In this document: positions 8,988 to 17,900 of the stretch, piece by piece
How positions within the stretch are numbered: position 1 is the first letter of the stretch
Layout of the letters: each line of letters starts with the position of its first letter
DNA from: SURF-32 sp964648365
GTDB lineage: Bacteria > Planctomycetota > Phycisphaerae > UBA1845
NCBI GenBank assembly: GCA_964648365.1
Contig: CAZYLK010000033.1
Coordinates: 1-41,798 of the forward strand
Direction: 5' to 3'
Length of the DNA: 41,798 nt
Notes under the pieces: generated by a model
The model's database searches: none
Told to the model about the DNA's origin: nothing
The model's input: only the letters and a program-made list of their open reading frames with translations
Position numbers and translations under genes: made by a program

Positions 8988-9573
8988 TCAGGATGGCCGC
9001 TTCGTATCCGGCAAGCGCGGCAACAAGACCGTGATGCCTCCGTCGGACACCTCGATGCAGCAGCGCTCCGGCTGTCGGCGTCGCCGGGCATGGTACATCT
9101 CCGGCAGGCGATGCGCCTCACGCTCGATGCCGTTCCAGACCCAGACGGACTCATAGCCCGCGGCCGCAACGGTTACGGTTCCCTTGTAGGTGTGATGGAT
9201 GGCGCAGCCGAGGACCGGCGGCAGCGGACACCATATCTGATCGAAGACCCATCGGCTCTGGCGGGCAAGGACGTACACGCGCATCGCCCTCGTGCGATGC
9301 GCTCCACGTGCTGCACCCGTACGGGCACTCGGCGAACTGGCAGAATTCATCATCGAGTTCGCCCAGCCCCCACCCGCGCAAGGGGTCCATCCAGTTTTCC
9401 CACGGTTCCAGATGAAACGTGACGTCGGCTGCGGTGACGGGTGTGCCGCGCTCGGCGTCGAGCACGGTGATCCGCTGAAGCGATCGGCTGGGAAACCGCT
9501 CGACGTGTGGAACGAAGACCAGGCCGCAGCCGGAAGAGCACAAACACAAAACTGATAACACGCTCAGTCTCAT
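8988..9573 (-). pseudogene. Frameshifted lipoprotein gene (carboxypeptidase-regulatory-like)
   Basis: Two overlapping minus-strand frames together look like one protein. The first starts at ATG 9573 (GGAAGGAG five bases upstream) with a short lipoprotein signal, MRLSVLSVLCLCSSGC. It continues with ITVLDAERGTPVTAADVTF, the opening of an extracellular beta-sandwich of the carboxypeptidase-regulatory type. Near 9275-9290 this frame degenerates to Pro/Arg/Gly-rich sequence. The frame shifted by +1 takes over with RVYVLARQSRWVFDQIWC and GTVTVAAAGYESVWVW, typical closing strands of the same fold, and ends at 8988. Either one base is extra here (sequencing or assembly error) or the gene is broken. 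The combined product would be about 194 residues. Function is unknown; it lies upstream of the exported kelch and beta-helix genes. Confidence 0.6.
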
Positions 9574-9588
9574 GCCGTCTCCTTCCAA

Positions 9589-9691
9589 TCCGCGTTTATC
9601 CGCGTTCATCTGCGGTTCATATCGCTTCGCAGCTACCAAGCAAGTGCGGCCGGAGGCTCCGACCGCGGATGAACGCGGATGAACGCGGATG
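9589..9691. repeat. Inverted pair of GCAGATGAACGCGGAT-type repeats
   Basis: Two copies of a short dispersed repeat based on GATGAACGCGGAT units face each other: a minus-oriented copy at about 9589-9617 and a plus-oriented copy at about 9664-9691, with about 46 bases between them. The same repeat recurs at 34890-34920, with a diverged copy near 21817-21846. The pair lies between purC and the lipoprotein gene and could fold into a hairpin in RNA or DNA. Confidence 0.75.
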
Positions 9692-9768
9692 CAGAAAAGA
9701 CGAAGGGCGACGACTGCGCGCCGTGCCGCCAGGCTGGAGCCGGGCGTTCCCGAGATCGCGGCTCCGCC

Positions 9769-10662
9769 TCATCCCATCAACCGCTCCAGCGCCTCCCGAT
9801 ACCGCGCCGCCGTGTTCTTCACGATCTCGTCCGGCAGCGCCGGGCCTGGCGGGGTCTTGTTCCACTTGCCCTCTTTGACGAGGCCGGTGAGGTAGTTGCG
9901 GACGTACTGTTTATCAAAACTCTCCTGATCGCGGCCGGGGGCATACTTGTCGGCGGGCCAGAAGCGCGACGAGTCGGGCGTGAGCACTTCGTCGATGAGC
10001 AGATATTCGCCGTCGCACAGGCCCCACTCGAACTTGGTGTCGGCGATGATGATGCCGCGCTCGGCGGCGTACTCCGCGGCCCGGGTGTAGAGCGTCATGC
10101 TGCGGTCGCGCAGGTCGGTCATCAGCTCGCGACCGACGGCCTTGCAGGCGGCCTCGAAGGAGATGTTCTCGTCGTGACCCTCGTCGGCCTTGGTGGCCGG
10201 CGTGAAGATCGGCTCGGGCAGCTTGCTGCACTGGTTCAGCCCGCGCGGCAGCGGTACGCCGCAGACCGACCCGGTCTTCTGGTAATCCGCCCAGCCGCTG
10301 CCGGCCAGGTAGCCGCGCACCACGAACTCGATCGGCACCACCGTCGTCTTCCGGCAGCGCATCGTCCGGTCGCGAAGCTGGTCAAGATGAGCTTCCAGCC
10401 CCGGAGGCGCTTCGTCATCGACGACCTCGATGAGGTGATTGGGCGTTACGTCGGCCAGCAGGTCGAACCAGAACTCGGAGATCTTCGTCAACATGGTGCC
10501 CTTGCCCGGAATCGGCGTCGGCAGGACCACGTCGTAAGCGCTGATCCGATCGGTGGTGACCAGCAGGATTTCGTCGCCCAGGTCGTACACGTCGCGGACC
10601 TTGCCGCGGCGCGCGGGGATTCCAGGTAGATCGGTCTTCACGACGATAGCTTCGGTTCGCAT
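9769..10662 (-). CDS. purC: SAICAR synthetase (phosphoribosylaminoimidazole-succinocarboxamide synthase)
   Basis: PurC joins aspartate to CAIR using ATP to form SAICAR in de novo purine synthesis, in the cytoplasm. The 297-residue protein shows the family landmarks in order: RRGKVRDVYDLGD near residue 18, TTDRISAYDVVLPTPIPGKG, VVRGYLAGSGW, IIIADTKFEWG, and LIDEVLTPDSSRFWP near the C-terminus. The length and the SAYDV/SSRFW motifs match the longer yeast-ADE1-like branch seen in many bacteria. The start is supported by AAGGAG about 11 bases upstream of ATG. It stands alone here, with no other purine gene adjacent, and its upstream side is a hairpin-repeat region. Confidence 0.97.
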   Translation of the reverse strand: MRTEAIVVKTDLPGIPARRGKVRDVYDLGDEILLVTTDRISAYDVVLPTPIPGKGTMLTKISEFWFDLLADVTPNHLIEVVDDEAPPGLEAHLDQLRDRTMRCRKTTVVPIEFVVRGYLAGSGWADYQKTGSVCGVPLPRGLNQCSKLPEPIFTPATKADEGHDENISFEAACKAVGRELMTDLRDRSMTLYTRAAEYAAERGIIIADTKFEWGLCDGEYLLIDEVLTPDSSRFWPADKYAPGRDQESFDKQYVRNYLTGLVKEGKWNKTPPGPALPDEIVKNTAARYREALERLMG

Positions 10663-11041
10663 CTGTCTCTCAGCTCCTTGACCTCAGTCGCCGCCGCGGT
10701 GCGGCCTCCCCCGGCGCCCCGCCTTTCAAGGCGGGGTCCACGGCGGAAAGCGCCGCAAGCCGGTATAGGCGTTGACCGGTTGAAAACCGGTGCCACACCG
10801 GACCCGCCGGTTATAGACCGGCGCCGCACCAGATTCACCGGCCATAAACCGGTGCCACCGATGCCACACCGGATTCACCGGTTGGTCTCCAGCGCCACAA
10901 GGTTCCGGCTCGACGGCGCTGGGCGATTCTGCCATAATCCGGTCGCCCGGTCGAACGCGCTCGGCGGCGGGCGCCGGCCAGCGCGCCCGCGGCATTTGTG
11001 CAGGATACGTCACGGTCCGGTTAACGCGAGGTCACGCTCCG
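10663..11041. repeat. Hairpin array between purC and the GH10-like gene
   Basis: This 380-base divergent intergenic region contains three 17-base palindromes at 10775-10791 (ACCGGTTGAAAACCGGT), 10806-10822 and 10837-10853. They are spaced exactly 31 bases apart, and each is followed by GCCAC or GCCGCAC. A half copy lies near 10877. Stem sequences vary, but the arms still pair (GCCGGT/ACCGGC, ACCGG/CCGGT). The rest must carry the promoters of both flanking genes, none of which I can point to with confidence. Confidence 0.8.
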
Positions 11042-12547
11042 TTGAGCATGTTGTCGTTCTCGGTATTCACCAACGGCGAGCCGGCCGCGTCGCTCGATCT
11101 GGCGGGCGCGTACATGGTCGGCGGCGACGACGTCGCCCTGCGGGCCGAAATCTCCTTCAAAAGTGGGGTGATCACCTGTCGCAAGCGGGCCGCCGGGCCT
11201 GCTGGTCTGGCCCTGCTCTGGCCCGTCGGGCCGGATCGCCGGGTTCTGCTGGAGACGGCCCGGCTGATCGAGAGCGAGCGGCCCTACGTCCTCCAGATCG
11301 AAATCCTCCGCGGCCGCCTGACCCGCGTCAGCCAGAAGCTGGAGGAATGGGGTTTCTACGAAGCCGCCGACGGCGGGTTCATCGCCCGATTCAACGGCGT
11401 CCGCGACGCCCTGATCCGTGCCCTCCAGGCCGACAGCCCCGCCAGGGGCGCGGCCATCGCAGACCAGGCCCTCGTCGACTGTATCCAGATGTCCGAGGAT
11501 CTCGCCCGGCACCACGCCGACGTGCTGCTGGTGCGGCGCACCTCCGCCGGCATGGGCCGCCGCGTGCTCGGCTGCGGCGTCGACGCGGCCCAATCAGACG
11601 AGGGTTATCGCAAGCGCCTCGCGGCCGCGTTCGATTTCGCCGTCATCCCCTGCCCGTGGCGCGCGGTCGAGCCGGCCGAGCAGAAGTTCGACTGGAAGCC
11701 GATCGACGCCTGGGTCGAATGGCTCGCCAAAAAGCACATGCCGATCAAGGCGACGCCGCTGCTGTCGTTCGCCGAGCACCAGCTTCCCGACTGGATTTAC
11801 ATCTGGGAGCACGATTTCGAGACGCTCCGCGACCTGGCCCACGCCCACGTGAAGCGCGTCGTCAGCCGCTACGCCCAGTACGTCCACTACTGGGACGTGG
11901 CCAGCGGGCTTCACGCCGACACCGCCCTGTCGTTCACGTTCGACCAGCTCATCGAGCTGACGCGCATGTCGGCCGCCCTGGTCAAGCAGGTCGCGCCGCG
12001 GGCGTCGTCCATCGTCGACATCGTCGCTCCCTGGGGCGAGTACTACGCCCGTAACCCGCGCAGCATCCCGCCGATGCTCTATGCCGAAATGGTGGTGCAG
12101 AGCGGCGTGAACATGGACGCCTTCGGCTTGCAGTTCCTGTTCGGCCCGGACGTGGACGGCATGTACGTTCGCGATCTCTTTCAGGTTTCCACCCTGCTGG
12201 ACAAGTTCGGCGGCATGTCGAAGCCGATCCATGTCACGGCCGTGCAGGTTCCCTCGGAGAGCAAGCCCGCTCCCGATGACGTGTGGCAGGGCCAGCACGA
12301 CCCGGCCGCGGGCGGCGCGTGGCGCGGCCCCTGGTCCGACGCCAGCCAGGCCGAATGGGTGGACGCCTTCGCCCGCGTCGCGCTCAGCAAGCCTTTCGTC
12401 GAGACCGTCTCGTGGGCGCGCCTCTCCGACGCCCCCGGGCATCGCGTTCCCTTCGGCGGCCTGCTCCGCCGCGACCTGACGCCCAAACCCGCGTACGACC
12501 GCATCGTCAAACTCCGCGAATCGCTCGCACGCTCCGCGCGGGCCTGA
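11042..12547 (+). CDS. GH10-like (xylanase-fold) protein lacking catalytic glutamates
   Basis: A 501-residue protein with an N-terminal beta-rich domain (about 1-150) and a C-terminal TIM-barrel resembling glycoside hydrolase family 10. Visible barrel landmarks are FDFAVIPCPWRAVEP, KFDWKPIDAWVEWL, PIKATPLLSFAEHQLPDW and YVHYWDVASGL. In GH10 enzymes the segment after strand 4 reads WDVVNE with the acid/base Glu; here it is WDVAS. The nucleophile segment ITELD is replaced by VTAVQ. Both catalytic Glu therefore seem absent, so it is probably a binding pseudoenzyme or has another chemistry. No signal peptide is present, so it is probably cytoplasmic, unusual for a xylanase. I chose TTG 11042 because GAGG lies ten bases upstream; ATG 11048 is possible. 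Confidence 0.75.
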   Translation: MSMLSFSVFTNGEPAASLDLAGAYMVGGDDVALRAEISFKSGVITCRKRAAGPAGLALLWPVGPDRRVLLETARLIESERPYVLQIEILRGRLTRVSQKLEEWGFYEAADGGFIARFNGVRDALIRALQADSPARGAAIADQALVDCIQMSEDLARHHADVLLVRRTSAGMGRRVLGCGVDAAQSDEGYRKRLAAAFDFAVIPCPWRAVEPAEQKFDWKPIDAWVEWLAKKHMPIKATPLLSFAEHQLPDWIYIWEHDFETLRDLAHAHVKRVVSRYAQYVHYWDVASGLHADTALSFTFDQLIELTRMSAALVKQVAPRASSIVDIVAPWGEYYARNPRSIPPMLYAEMVVQSGVNMDAFGLQFLFGPDVDGMYVRDLFQVSTLLDKFGGMSKPIHVTAVQVPSESKPAPDDVWQGQHDPAAGGAWRGPWSDASQAEWVDAFARVALSKPFVETVSWARLSDAPGHRVPFGGLLRRDLTPKPAYDRIVKLRESLARSARA

Positions 12548-12697
12548 CCACGCAGCGTGCCGGGGAGGTCAACGCTCGGCAAATGTCACTTCGACACCTT
12601 GTCCCCTCTCTGCGCGGCAAAAACTTGTCGATCCCCGTTTGCGGCTGCGCGGGCCGCGTCCTATCGTGCCGCTTCCATGACCGTTCCGGAGTTTCAC

Positions 12698-15600
12698 ATG
12701 CATAGTCGACTCGTTTGGCGATTCCTGACCGTTCTTGCCGCCGCCTGCCTGGCCACCGCTCCCGCCCGCGCCCAGGTCACCCCGCACGCCGGCATGTTGC
12801 GCAACCCCGATATCAGCGCCAGCCACATCGTCTTCGTGTACGCCGATGATCTGTGGCTCGTGCCGCGGGAGGGGGGCGTGGCGACGCCGCTGGCCAGCCC
12901 CCCGGGGGGGGAAAGCTTCCCCCGCTTCAGCCCGGACGGCCGGACGATCGCCTTCGTCGGCAACTATGAGGGCAACTCGGACATCTACACCATCCCGACC
13001 AGCGGCGGCCCGGCCCGGCGGGTGACGCACCACCCGTCCGGAGAGACGGTCTGCGAGTGGACGCCTGACGGCCGCATCCTGTTCTTCTCATCCGCCGTGT
13101 CCACGCGCCGCGGAACCGCTCACCTTTACACCGTTTCGCCCGAGGGCGGCCTGCCCGACATGCTGCCGGTACCCTACGGCGCCAACGGCGCGGTCAGCGG
13201 CGACGGCCGGTGGCTCGCCTACACCTTCAACACCCGCGATCACCGCACGTGGAAGCGCTATCGCGGCGGCATGGCGACCGACGTCTGGCTCTTCGACCTG
13301 CACGAGCATGGCGCCCGCAAGATCACCGACTGGGAAGGCACCGACACACAGCCCATGTGGCACGGGCCGAACGTGTACTATCTGTCCGACGCGGGGCCGG
13401 AGCACCGCCTGAACATCTGGATGATCAACACGCGCGTCGGTGAGAAGGCGCGGCAGATGACCCGCTTCACGGACTACGACGTCAAGTGGCCGTCGATGGG
13501 CCCGGGCGACAACGGACAGGGCGAAATCGTCTTCCAGAACGGCCCCAAGCTCTATGTGATGGACGTCCAGACGGCCGAAACCCGGTCCGTGACGGTCACC
13601 ATCCCCGGCGACCGCCCCCAGCTTCGTGACCGCGACGTGGATGCGTCGAAGTTCATCCATTCCTATGACGTCTCGCCGACCGGACAGCGGGCGCTGTTCG
13701 AAGCACGCGGCGACATCTGGACGCTGCCCGCCAAACACGGATCGGCGCGCAACCTCTCGCGGACGGACGGCGCCCACGAACAGTATCCGGCGTGGAGTCC
13801 CGACGGACGGTGGATCGCCTACTTTTCCGACGCTGAGGGAGAGTATGATCTGTATCTCATACAATCCGACGGCAAGGGCGAGCCGCGCCGCCTGACCGAC
13901 AACGGCAATTCGTTCTGGTACTTCCCGGTCTGGTCGCCGGACTCGAAGCGACTGACATACTATCAGAAAGACGGCACGCTTTTTCTTCATACAATTGAAG
14001 GCGGCGAGACGGTGGTCGTCGACGTCGATCCGTGGACGCAGTACCTGAACCCCTCATGGGCGAGCGACTCAAACTGGATCGCCTATACCAAGGCGGGGGC
14101 CAATCAGCACACGGCCATCTGGCTGTACAACGTCACCGACGGAACGAAGCAGCAGTTGACTGGCGGAATGTTCAACGACACGTGGCCCACGTTCGACCGG
14201 GAAGGCAAATACCTCTTCTTCGCGAGCAACCGCGAGTTCACGTCGCCCATCTACGCCGACGTCGACAACTCATTCATCTATTCGCGCACGGATCGCCTGT
14301 ACCTCGTCCCGCTGCAAGCGGACACCAAATCACCCTGGGCGCCCAAGAGCGACGAGGAAACCTGGGACGACGACGAAAAGAAGGACGATTCCGCCGACAA
14401 CGACAACGATGACGCGGATAACGCGGCGGGCGACGCCGAGGCCGAAAATGACAACGCGGCCGCCAGCGACGACGGATCAGACAATGACAACGCAGAGGAA
14501 TCATCCGGCGACAACGACAATTCAGACGACGCGAACGACGCGGACGCGGACAAAGACAAGAAGGACGAGAAGAAGGCGCCCGAGCCTGTGAAGATCGACG
14601 TCGAGGGCTTCGAGCGACGGGCCATCGAAGTCCCCGTCGACCGCGGCTCGTTCACCCGACTGGCGTTCAACGACAAGGGCCATCTTCTCTACGTCCGCGC
14701 CGCGCCGCCGGGCACGGACGCCAAGAATGCGATTCGGCTTCTGGATCCGGGCGATGAGAAAAAGGACGAAAAAACCGTTCTGAATGACTGCGGATCGTAT
14801 ACCCCCAGCGCGGACGGCAAGAAGCTGCTCGTATCATCGGGCGGCAAATACGCCATCATCGACGCCGCCGCGGACCAGAAGATGGAAAACCCGATCGACA
14901 CGTCCGGCATGACGATGCAGATCAACCCGCGCGAGGAGTGGAAGCAGATCTTCAACGAAGCGTGGCGCGTGCAGCGGGACTTCTTCTATGACCCCACCAT
15001 GCACGGTGTAGACTGGGCCGGCGTCCGCGGGCGATATGCCGCCATGCTGGCCGACTGCAACTCGCGCCGCGACCTCACCTTCGTGATCGGCGAGATGATT
15101 GCGGAACTCAACGTGGGACACGCCTACGTTCGCGAGTCCGGCGATCTGGATCCGCAACCGAGCCGCAACGTCGGCATGTTGGGCGCGGACTACGCACTTG
15201 AAAACGGCGCCTATCGGATTACAGCGATCCACGAGGGCGCTCCGTGGGACGCGGACGCCCGCGGCCCGCTCTCCGAACCGGGCGTGGACGCGAAGGTCGG
15301 CGACTACCTCCTCGCCGTCAACCGTGTGCCGCTCGATACCGCGAAGGATCCCTGGGCCGCCTTCCAGGGGCTGGCCGGCGCGACGGTCACGCTGACGGTC
15401 AGTGAGAAGCCGGCGATCGACGACGACGCCCGCGAAGTTGTGGTCAAGCTCATCTCCAATGAAAGCAACCTCCGCTTCCGTGCCTGGATCGAGCAGAACC
15501 GCAAGTACGTCGCGGATCGCACCGACGGGCAGGTGGGTTACATCTACGTGCCCAACACCGGCGTCAACGGCCAGAACGAACTCTTCCGGCAGTTCTTCGG

Positions 15601-16156
15601 CCAGAAGGACCGGGCGGCGCTGATCATTGACGAACGCTGGAACGGCGGCGGGCAGATCCCCACGCGATTCATAGAACTGCTGAATCGCCCGGTGACGAAC
15701 TACTGGGCGCGGCGCGACGGCATGGACTGGACCTGGCCGCCCGACGCGCATCACGGACCGAAGTGCATGTTGATCAATGGCCTGGCCGGTTCCGGCGGCG
15801 ACATGTTCCCCGCCCTCTTCAAACAGAACGGCCTGGGCAAGCTCATCGGTATGCGTACCTGGGGCGGGCTGGTCGGCATCTCCGGCAATCCGGGACTCGT
15901 CGACGACGGCGGCGTCACCGCGCCCACCTTTGCGTACTATGAAACCGACGGCACCTGGGGCATCGAAGGCCACGGCGTCGATCCGGACATCGAGGTTCTG
16001 GACGACCCCTCAAAAATGCTCGATGGCGGTGACCCTCAGCTCGATGCTGCGATCGAACACATGCTCAAGGAACTGGAAACCAACGCCTACAAGCCGCCCG
16101 CCCGCCCGGCCTATCCCGACCGGTCCGGCATGGGCGTCACCGATGCCGACAAGTGA
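12698..16156 (+). CDS. Tricorn-type serine protease, exported
   Basis: A 1152-residue tricorn-like protease. The ATG at 12698 is preceded by CGGAG at good spacing and a signal peptide (RFLTVLAAACLATAPARAQ), so it acts outside the cytoplasm. Two beta-propellers of WD40-like/PD40 repeats (SFPRFSPDGRTIAFVG, YPAWSPDGRWIAYFSD) fill residues 25-550. An Asp/Asn-rich linker (about 550-635) follows. Then come the core domain with NEAWRVQRDFFYDPTMHGVDW (catalytic His near 769), a PDZ domain (about 820-905), and the S41-like domain with LAGSGGDMFPALF (nucleophile Ser near 1032) and GIEGHGVDPDIEVLDDP (Glu near 1090). Tricorns degrade peptides released by other proteases. The length fits the family apart from the unusually long acidic linker. 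Confidence 0.95.
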   Translation: MHSRLVWRFLTVLAAACLATAPARAQVTPHAGMLRNPDISASHIVFVYADDLWLVPREGGVATPLASPPGGESFPRFSPDGRTIAFVGNYEGNSDIYTIPTSGGPARRVTHHPSGETVCEWTPDGRILFFSSAVSTRRGTAHLYTVSPEGGLPDMLPVPYGANGAVSGDGRWLAYTFNTRDHRTWKRYRGGMATDVWLFDLHEHGARKITDWEGTDTQPMWHGPNVYYLSDAGPEHRLNIWMINTRVGEKARQMTRFTDYDVKWPSMGPGDNGQGEIVFQNGPKLYVMDVQTAETRSVTVTIPGDRPQLRDRDVDASKFIHSYDVSPTGQRALFEARGDIWTLPAKHGSARNLSRTDGAHEQYPAWSPDGRWIAYFSDAEGEYDLYLIQSDGKGEPRRLTDNGNSFWYFPVWSPDSKRLTYYQKDGTLFLHTIEGGETVVVDVDPWTQYLNPSWASDSNWIAYTKAGANQHTAIWLYNVTDGTKQQLTGGMFNDTWPTFDREGKYLFFASNREFTSPIYADVDNSFIYSRTDRLYLVPLQADTKSPWAPKSDEETWDDDEKKDDSADNDNDDADNAAGDAEAENDNAAASDDGSDNDNAEESSGDNDNSDDANDADADKDKKDEKKAPEPVKIDVEGFERRAIEVPVDRGSFTRLAFNDKGHLLYVRAAPPGTDAKNAIRLLDPGDEKKDEKTVLNDCGSYTPSADGKKLLVSSGGKYAIIDAAADQKMENPIDTSGMTMQINPREEWKQIFNEAWRVQRDFFYDPTMHGVDWAGVRGRYAAMLADCNSRRDLTFVIGEMIAELNVGHAYVRESGDLDPQPSRNVGMLGADYALENGAYRITAIHEGAPWDADARGPLSEPGVDAKVGDYLLAVNRVPLDTAKDPWAAFQGLAGATVTLTVSEKPAIDDDAREVVVKLISNESNLRFRAWIEQNRKYVADRTDGQVGYIYVPNTGVNGQNELFRQFFGQKDRAALIIDERWNGGGQIPTRFIELLNRPVTNYWARRDGMDWTWPPDAHHGPKCMLINGLAGSGGDMFPALFKQNGLGKLIGMRTWGGLVGISGNPGLVDDGGVTAPTFAYYETDGTWGIEGHGVDPDIEVLDDPSKMLDGGDPQLDAAIEHMLKELETNAYKPPARPAYPDRSGMGVTDADK

Positions 16157-16265
16157 CGGCCGTGGGCATCTCGGCCTGTGGCTCGGGCGTTCACCGGCGG
16201 TCGGTGCTTACTGTTCGGACCCACACCGCCTCCGAGCGTTCACGTCGCGCGGGAATCGGCGGACT

Positions 16266-16763
16266 TCACGTTTGCTCTGGATAGCTCCACAGATTTGGAG
16301 GGATTTCGGGGAGGTCTTTGATTTCGAGGCGTGGGACGAATTGTTCCAGCTTGCGGCATTTCTTGTCACCGCTGTAAAGCACGGATGCACCGTAGACCGC
16401 TGCGGTCGCTACGATCATCGCGTCAGCGCGGAGGCACACGCGCTCACCCTTTGCACCAGCACGCACAAGCGTACGCCCGTGAGAGAATAGGCGCGCCGCA
16501 AGCTCCGCGCACCGTACGTCGAACGGATGGATGATGAACCGCTCCTGGAGTCGCGCGATCACATCGCGCTGCTTCTGCGGGTGGACAGGCGTCAGATACT
16601 CGGAGAGTGCCACCGCGGGAATGATGATCTGTGCATCATCGTCCTCCATCTGTTGGAACAGCCAGTCAGCGCGACGCTTTTGTTCTTCGTTCCCGTCCTT
16701 ACGGATGCCCCAGACAAGCACCATGGCATCGACTGCTACCAGGTTGCTGCCCTTCGTGCTCAA
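16266..16763 (-). CDS. PIN-domain ribonuclease, probable toxin (VapC-like)
   Basis: A 165-residue PIN-domain protein starting at a TTG that overlaps the upstream gene's stop (TTGA), so the two are translationally coupled. The four acidic metal ligands of an active PIN nuclease are visible: Asp in VAVDAMVLVWG, Glu in VALSEYLTP, Asp in RADAMIVATA, and Asp in LYSGDKK. PIN proteins of this size are usually Mg-dependent RNases of toxin-antitoxin pairs, cutting tRNA or rRNA. The partner here is not a small DNA-binding antitoxin but the 272-residue unknown protein at 16760-17578. The 3' end looks less GC-rich than its neighbours, which may hint at transfer. The toxin role is inferred. Confidence 0.85.
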   Translation of the reverse strand: MSTKGSNLVAVDAMVLVWGIRKDGNEEQKRRADWLFQQMEDDDAQIIIPAVALSEYLTPVHPQKQRDVIARLQERFIIHPFDVRCAELAARLFSHGRTLVRAGAKGERVCLRADAMIVATAAVYGASVLYSGDKKCRKLEQFVPRLEIKDLPEIPPNLWSYPEQT

Positions 16764-17578
16764 TACCCTCGCATCTCCGAGATCAGTGCATCCGGATCGT
16801 CGATGTCGTCCCACGCGTCGCCACCTGCGGCGTGCGCTCTGCGAAGTGCGTCCCTGACCGATCCGCGCTTGGGTGGTTCGAACGAATCGATGTCCAAGCG
16901 GATCAATGTCCAGTCGTGGCGCAACCAATGTGCTCTACCGTGCAGGATTACGGTCTGGTAGAGGTACTGGCCAAGTTCCCTGGCCAGCTCTGTATTGGCG
17001 ACACCACAAACGACTTGCTTTCGCGGAGATTCGGGGAGTCGGATTCCACAGTGAGTCTCGACGGCGCCGCCGACTCGCTCGACGGTCGCACTTAGTGAGG
17101 TCTGGCCCTCGATGTACGCCGCGCCTCTGATCTCGGCAAAGGTGCTCGGACAGATCTTCGCGATAACACAGCCCTGCGCATCGCGGTCGCGAATCTCAAT
17201 CTCGCACTGCAGGTTGCGCGCAACGGCACTCAACTCCTCGAGCGACGTCAGCGTCGATTGTGTCCATGCAGCACTTGTCGGCTGACCGATCGACTCACCA
17301 AGTTTGTGCAACGCACGCAACGCGGCATCATGGTCCGGTGCGGCAACGGCGTAGCTGGCTGACCTGGCCTTAACATCGAGGAGGTGGAGCGCAGCAGCGG
17401 CCTCGGGTTCCGCAGGCACGTCCCCTTCGTCGCCATCAGCGACCTGATCCACCAGCCGTTGCACCGCCCTCAGGATTGTTGCGAGCGATCGAAATGGGAT
17501 ATCCCAAGGGCGGATACCCTGACCGCAAAGCCGTACCACAAAGTCAGTCTCCGGCTTCCTGGGTCGGGTGGCGCTCAT
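16760..17578 (-). CDS. Unknown protein coupled to PIN nuclease, candidate antitoxin
   Basis: A 272-residue protein of no family I can name, directly upstream of the PIN gene and overlapping it by two bases. The N-terminal half starts FVVRLCGQGIRPWDIPFRSLATILRAVQRLVDQ and is helical. The middle has strand-rich segments (TSLSATVERVGG, KQVVCGVANTELARELG, YQTVILHGRAHWL) in an OB-fold-like or beta-barrel pattern. The tail WDDIDDPDALISEMRGY is acidic with a late Arg-Gly, resembling antitoxin C-termini that insert into PIN active sites. No ribbon-helix-helix or AbrB DNA-binding motif is evident. The coupling and tail suggest it neutralises the PIN protein, which is an inference. It is far longer than known VapB antitoxins. 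Confidence 0.75.
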   Translation of the reverse strand: MSATRPRKPETDFVVRLCGQGIRPWDIPFRSLATILRAVQRLVDQVADGDEGDVPAEPEAAAALHLLDVKARSASYAVAAPDHDAALRALHKLGESIGQPTSAAWTQSTLTSLEELSAVARNLQCEIEIRDRDAQGCVIAKICPSTFAEIRGAAYIEGQTSLSATVERVGGAVETHCGIRLPESPRKQVVCGVANTELARELGQYLYQTVILHGRAHWLRHDWTLIRLDIDSFEPPKRGSVRDALRRAHAAGGDAWDDIDDPDALISEMRGY

Positions 17579-17900
17579 GACGTTACTGACTCGCTCCGAT
17601 CGGAGTTGTGTCGGCTACGGCTCCCATGCATTCTAGCAGGAAGTCCACTCGGAGTCGATGGTTCAGACTTGGCACCGTGTCACGTTGGCTCCGTCGCGCG
17701 GCGCAGCGGCCGCCTCGCACGGGTGGCACTTCATCGGTCGGGAGTCACGGCGGCTGCGGCCTTTCGGCTCCATCGACGAGGGGCGACCTGGGTTAGCGGG
17801 GGCAGCAGTCCTGCCCGTACTCACACGCTGGACGGAACGCAGATCCCCGGTCCAGGCCCTCGCCCGCGACGGCAGGCCGCGACCCGTCTACACTCCCGGC
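17579..17900. other. Divergent intergenic region
   Basis: About 320 bases separate the start of the PIN-operon unknown protein (minus) from the start of the leucyltransferase (plus). It should contain both promoters. I see no repeat, hairpin or clear -35/-10 pair that I would defend, and the open frames crossing it have no recognisable protein features. Confidence 0.5.

Noticed and set aside
10775..10895. Possible CRISPR array (regular palindromes at 31-base spacing)
   Set aside because: The repeats differ from each other, the spaces are only about 14 bases, and no cas gene is present.
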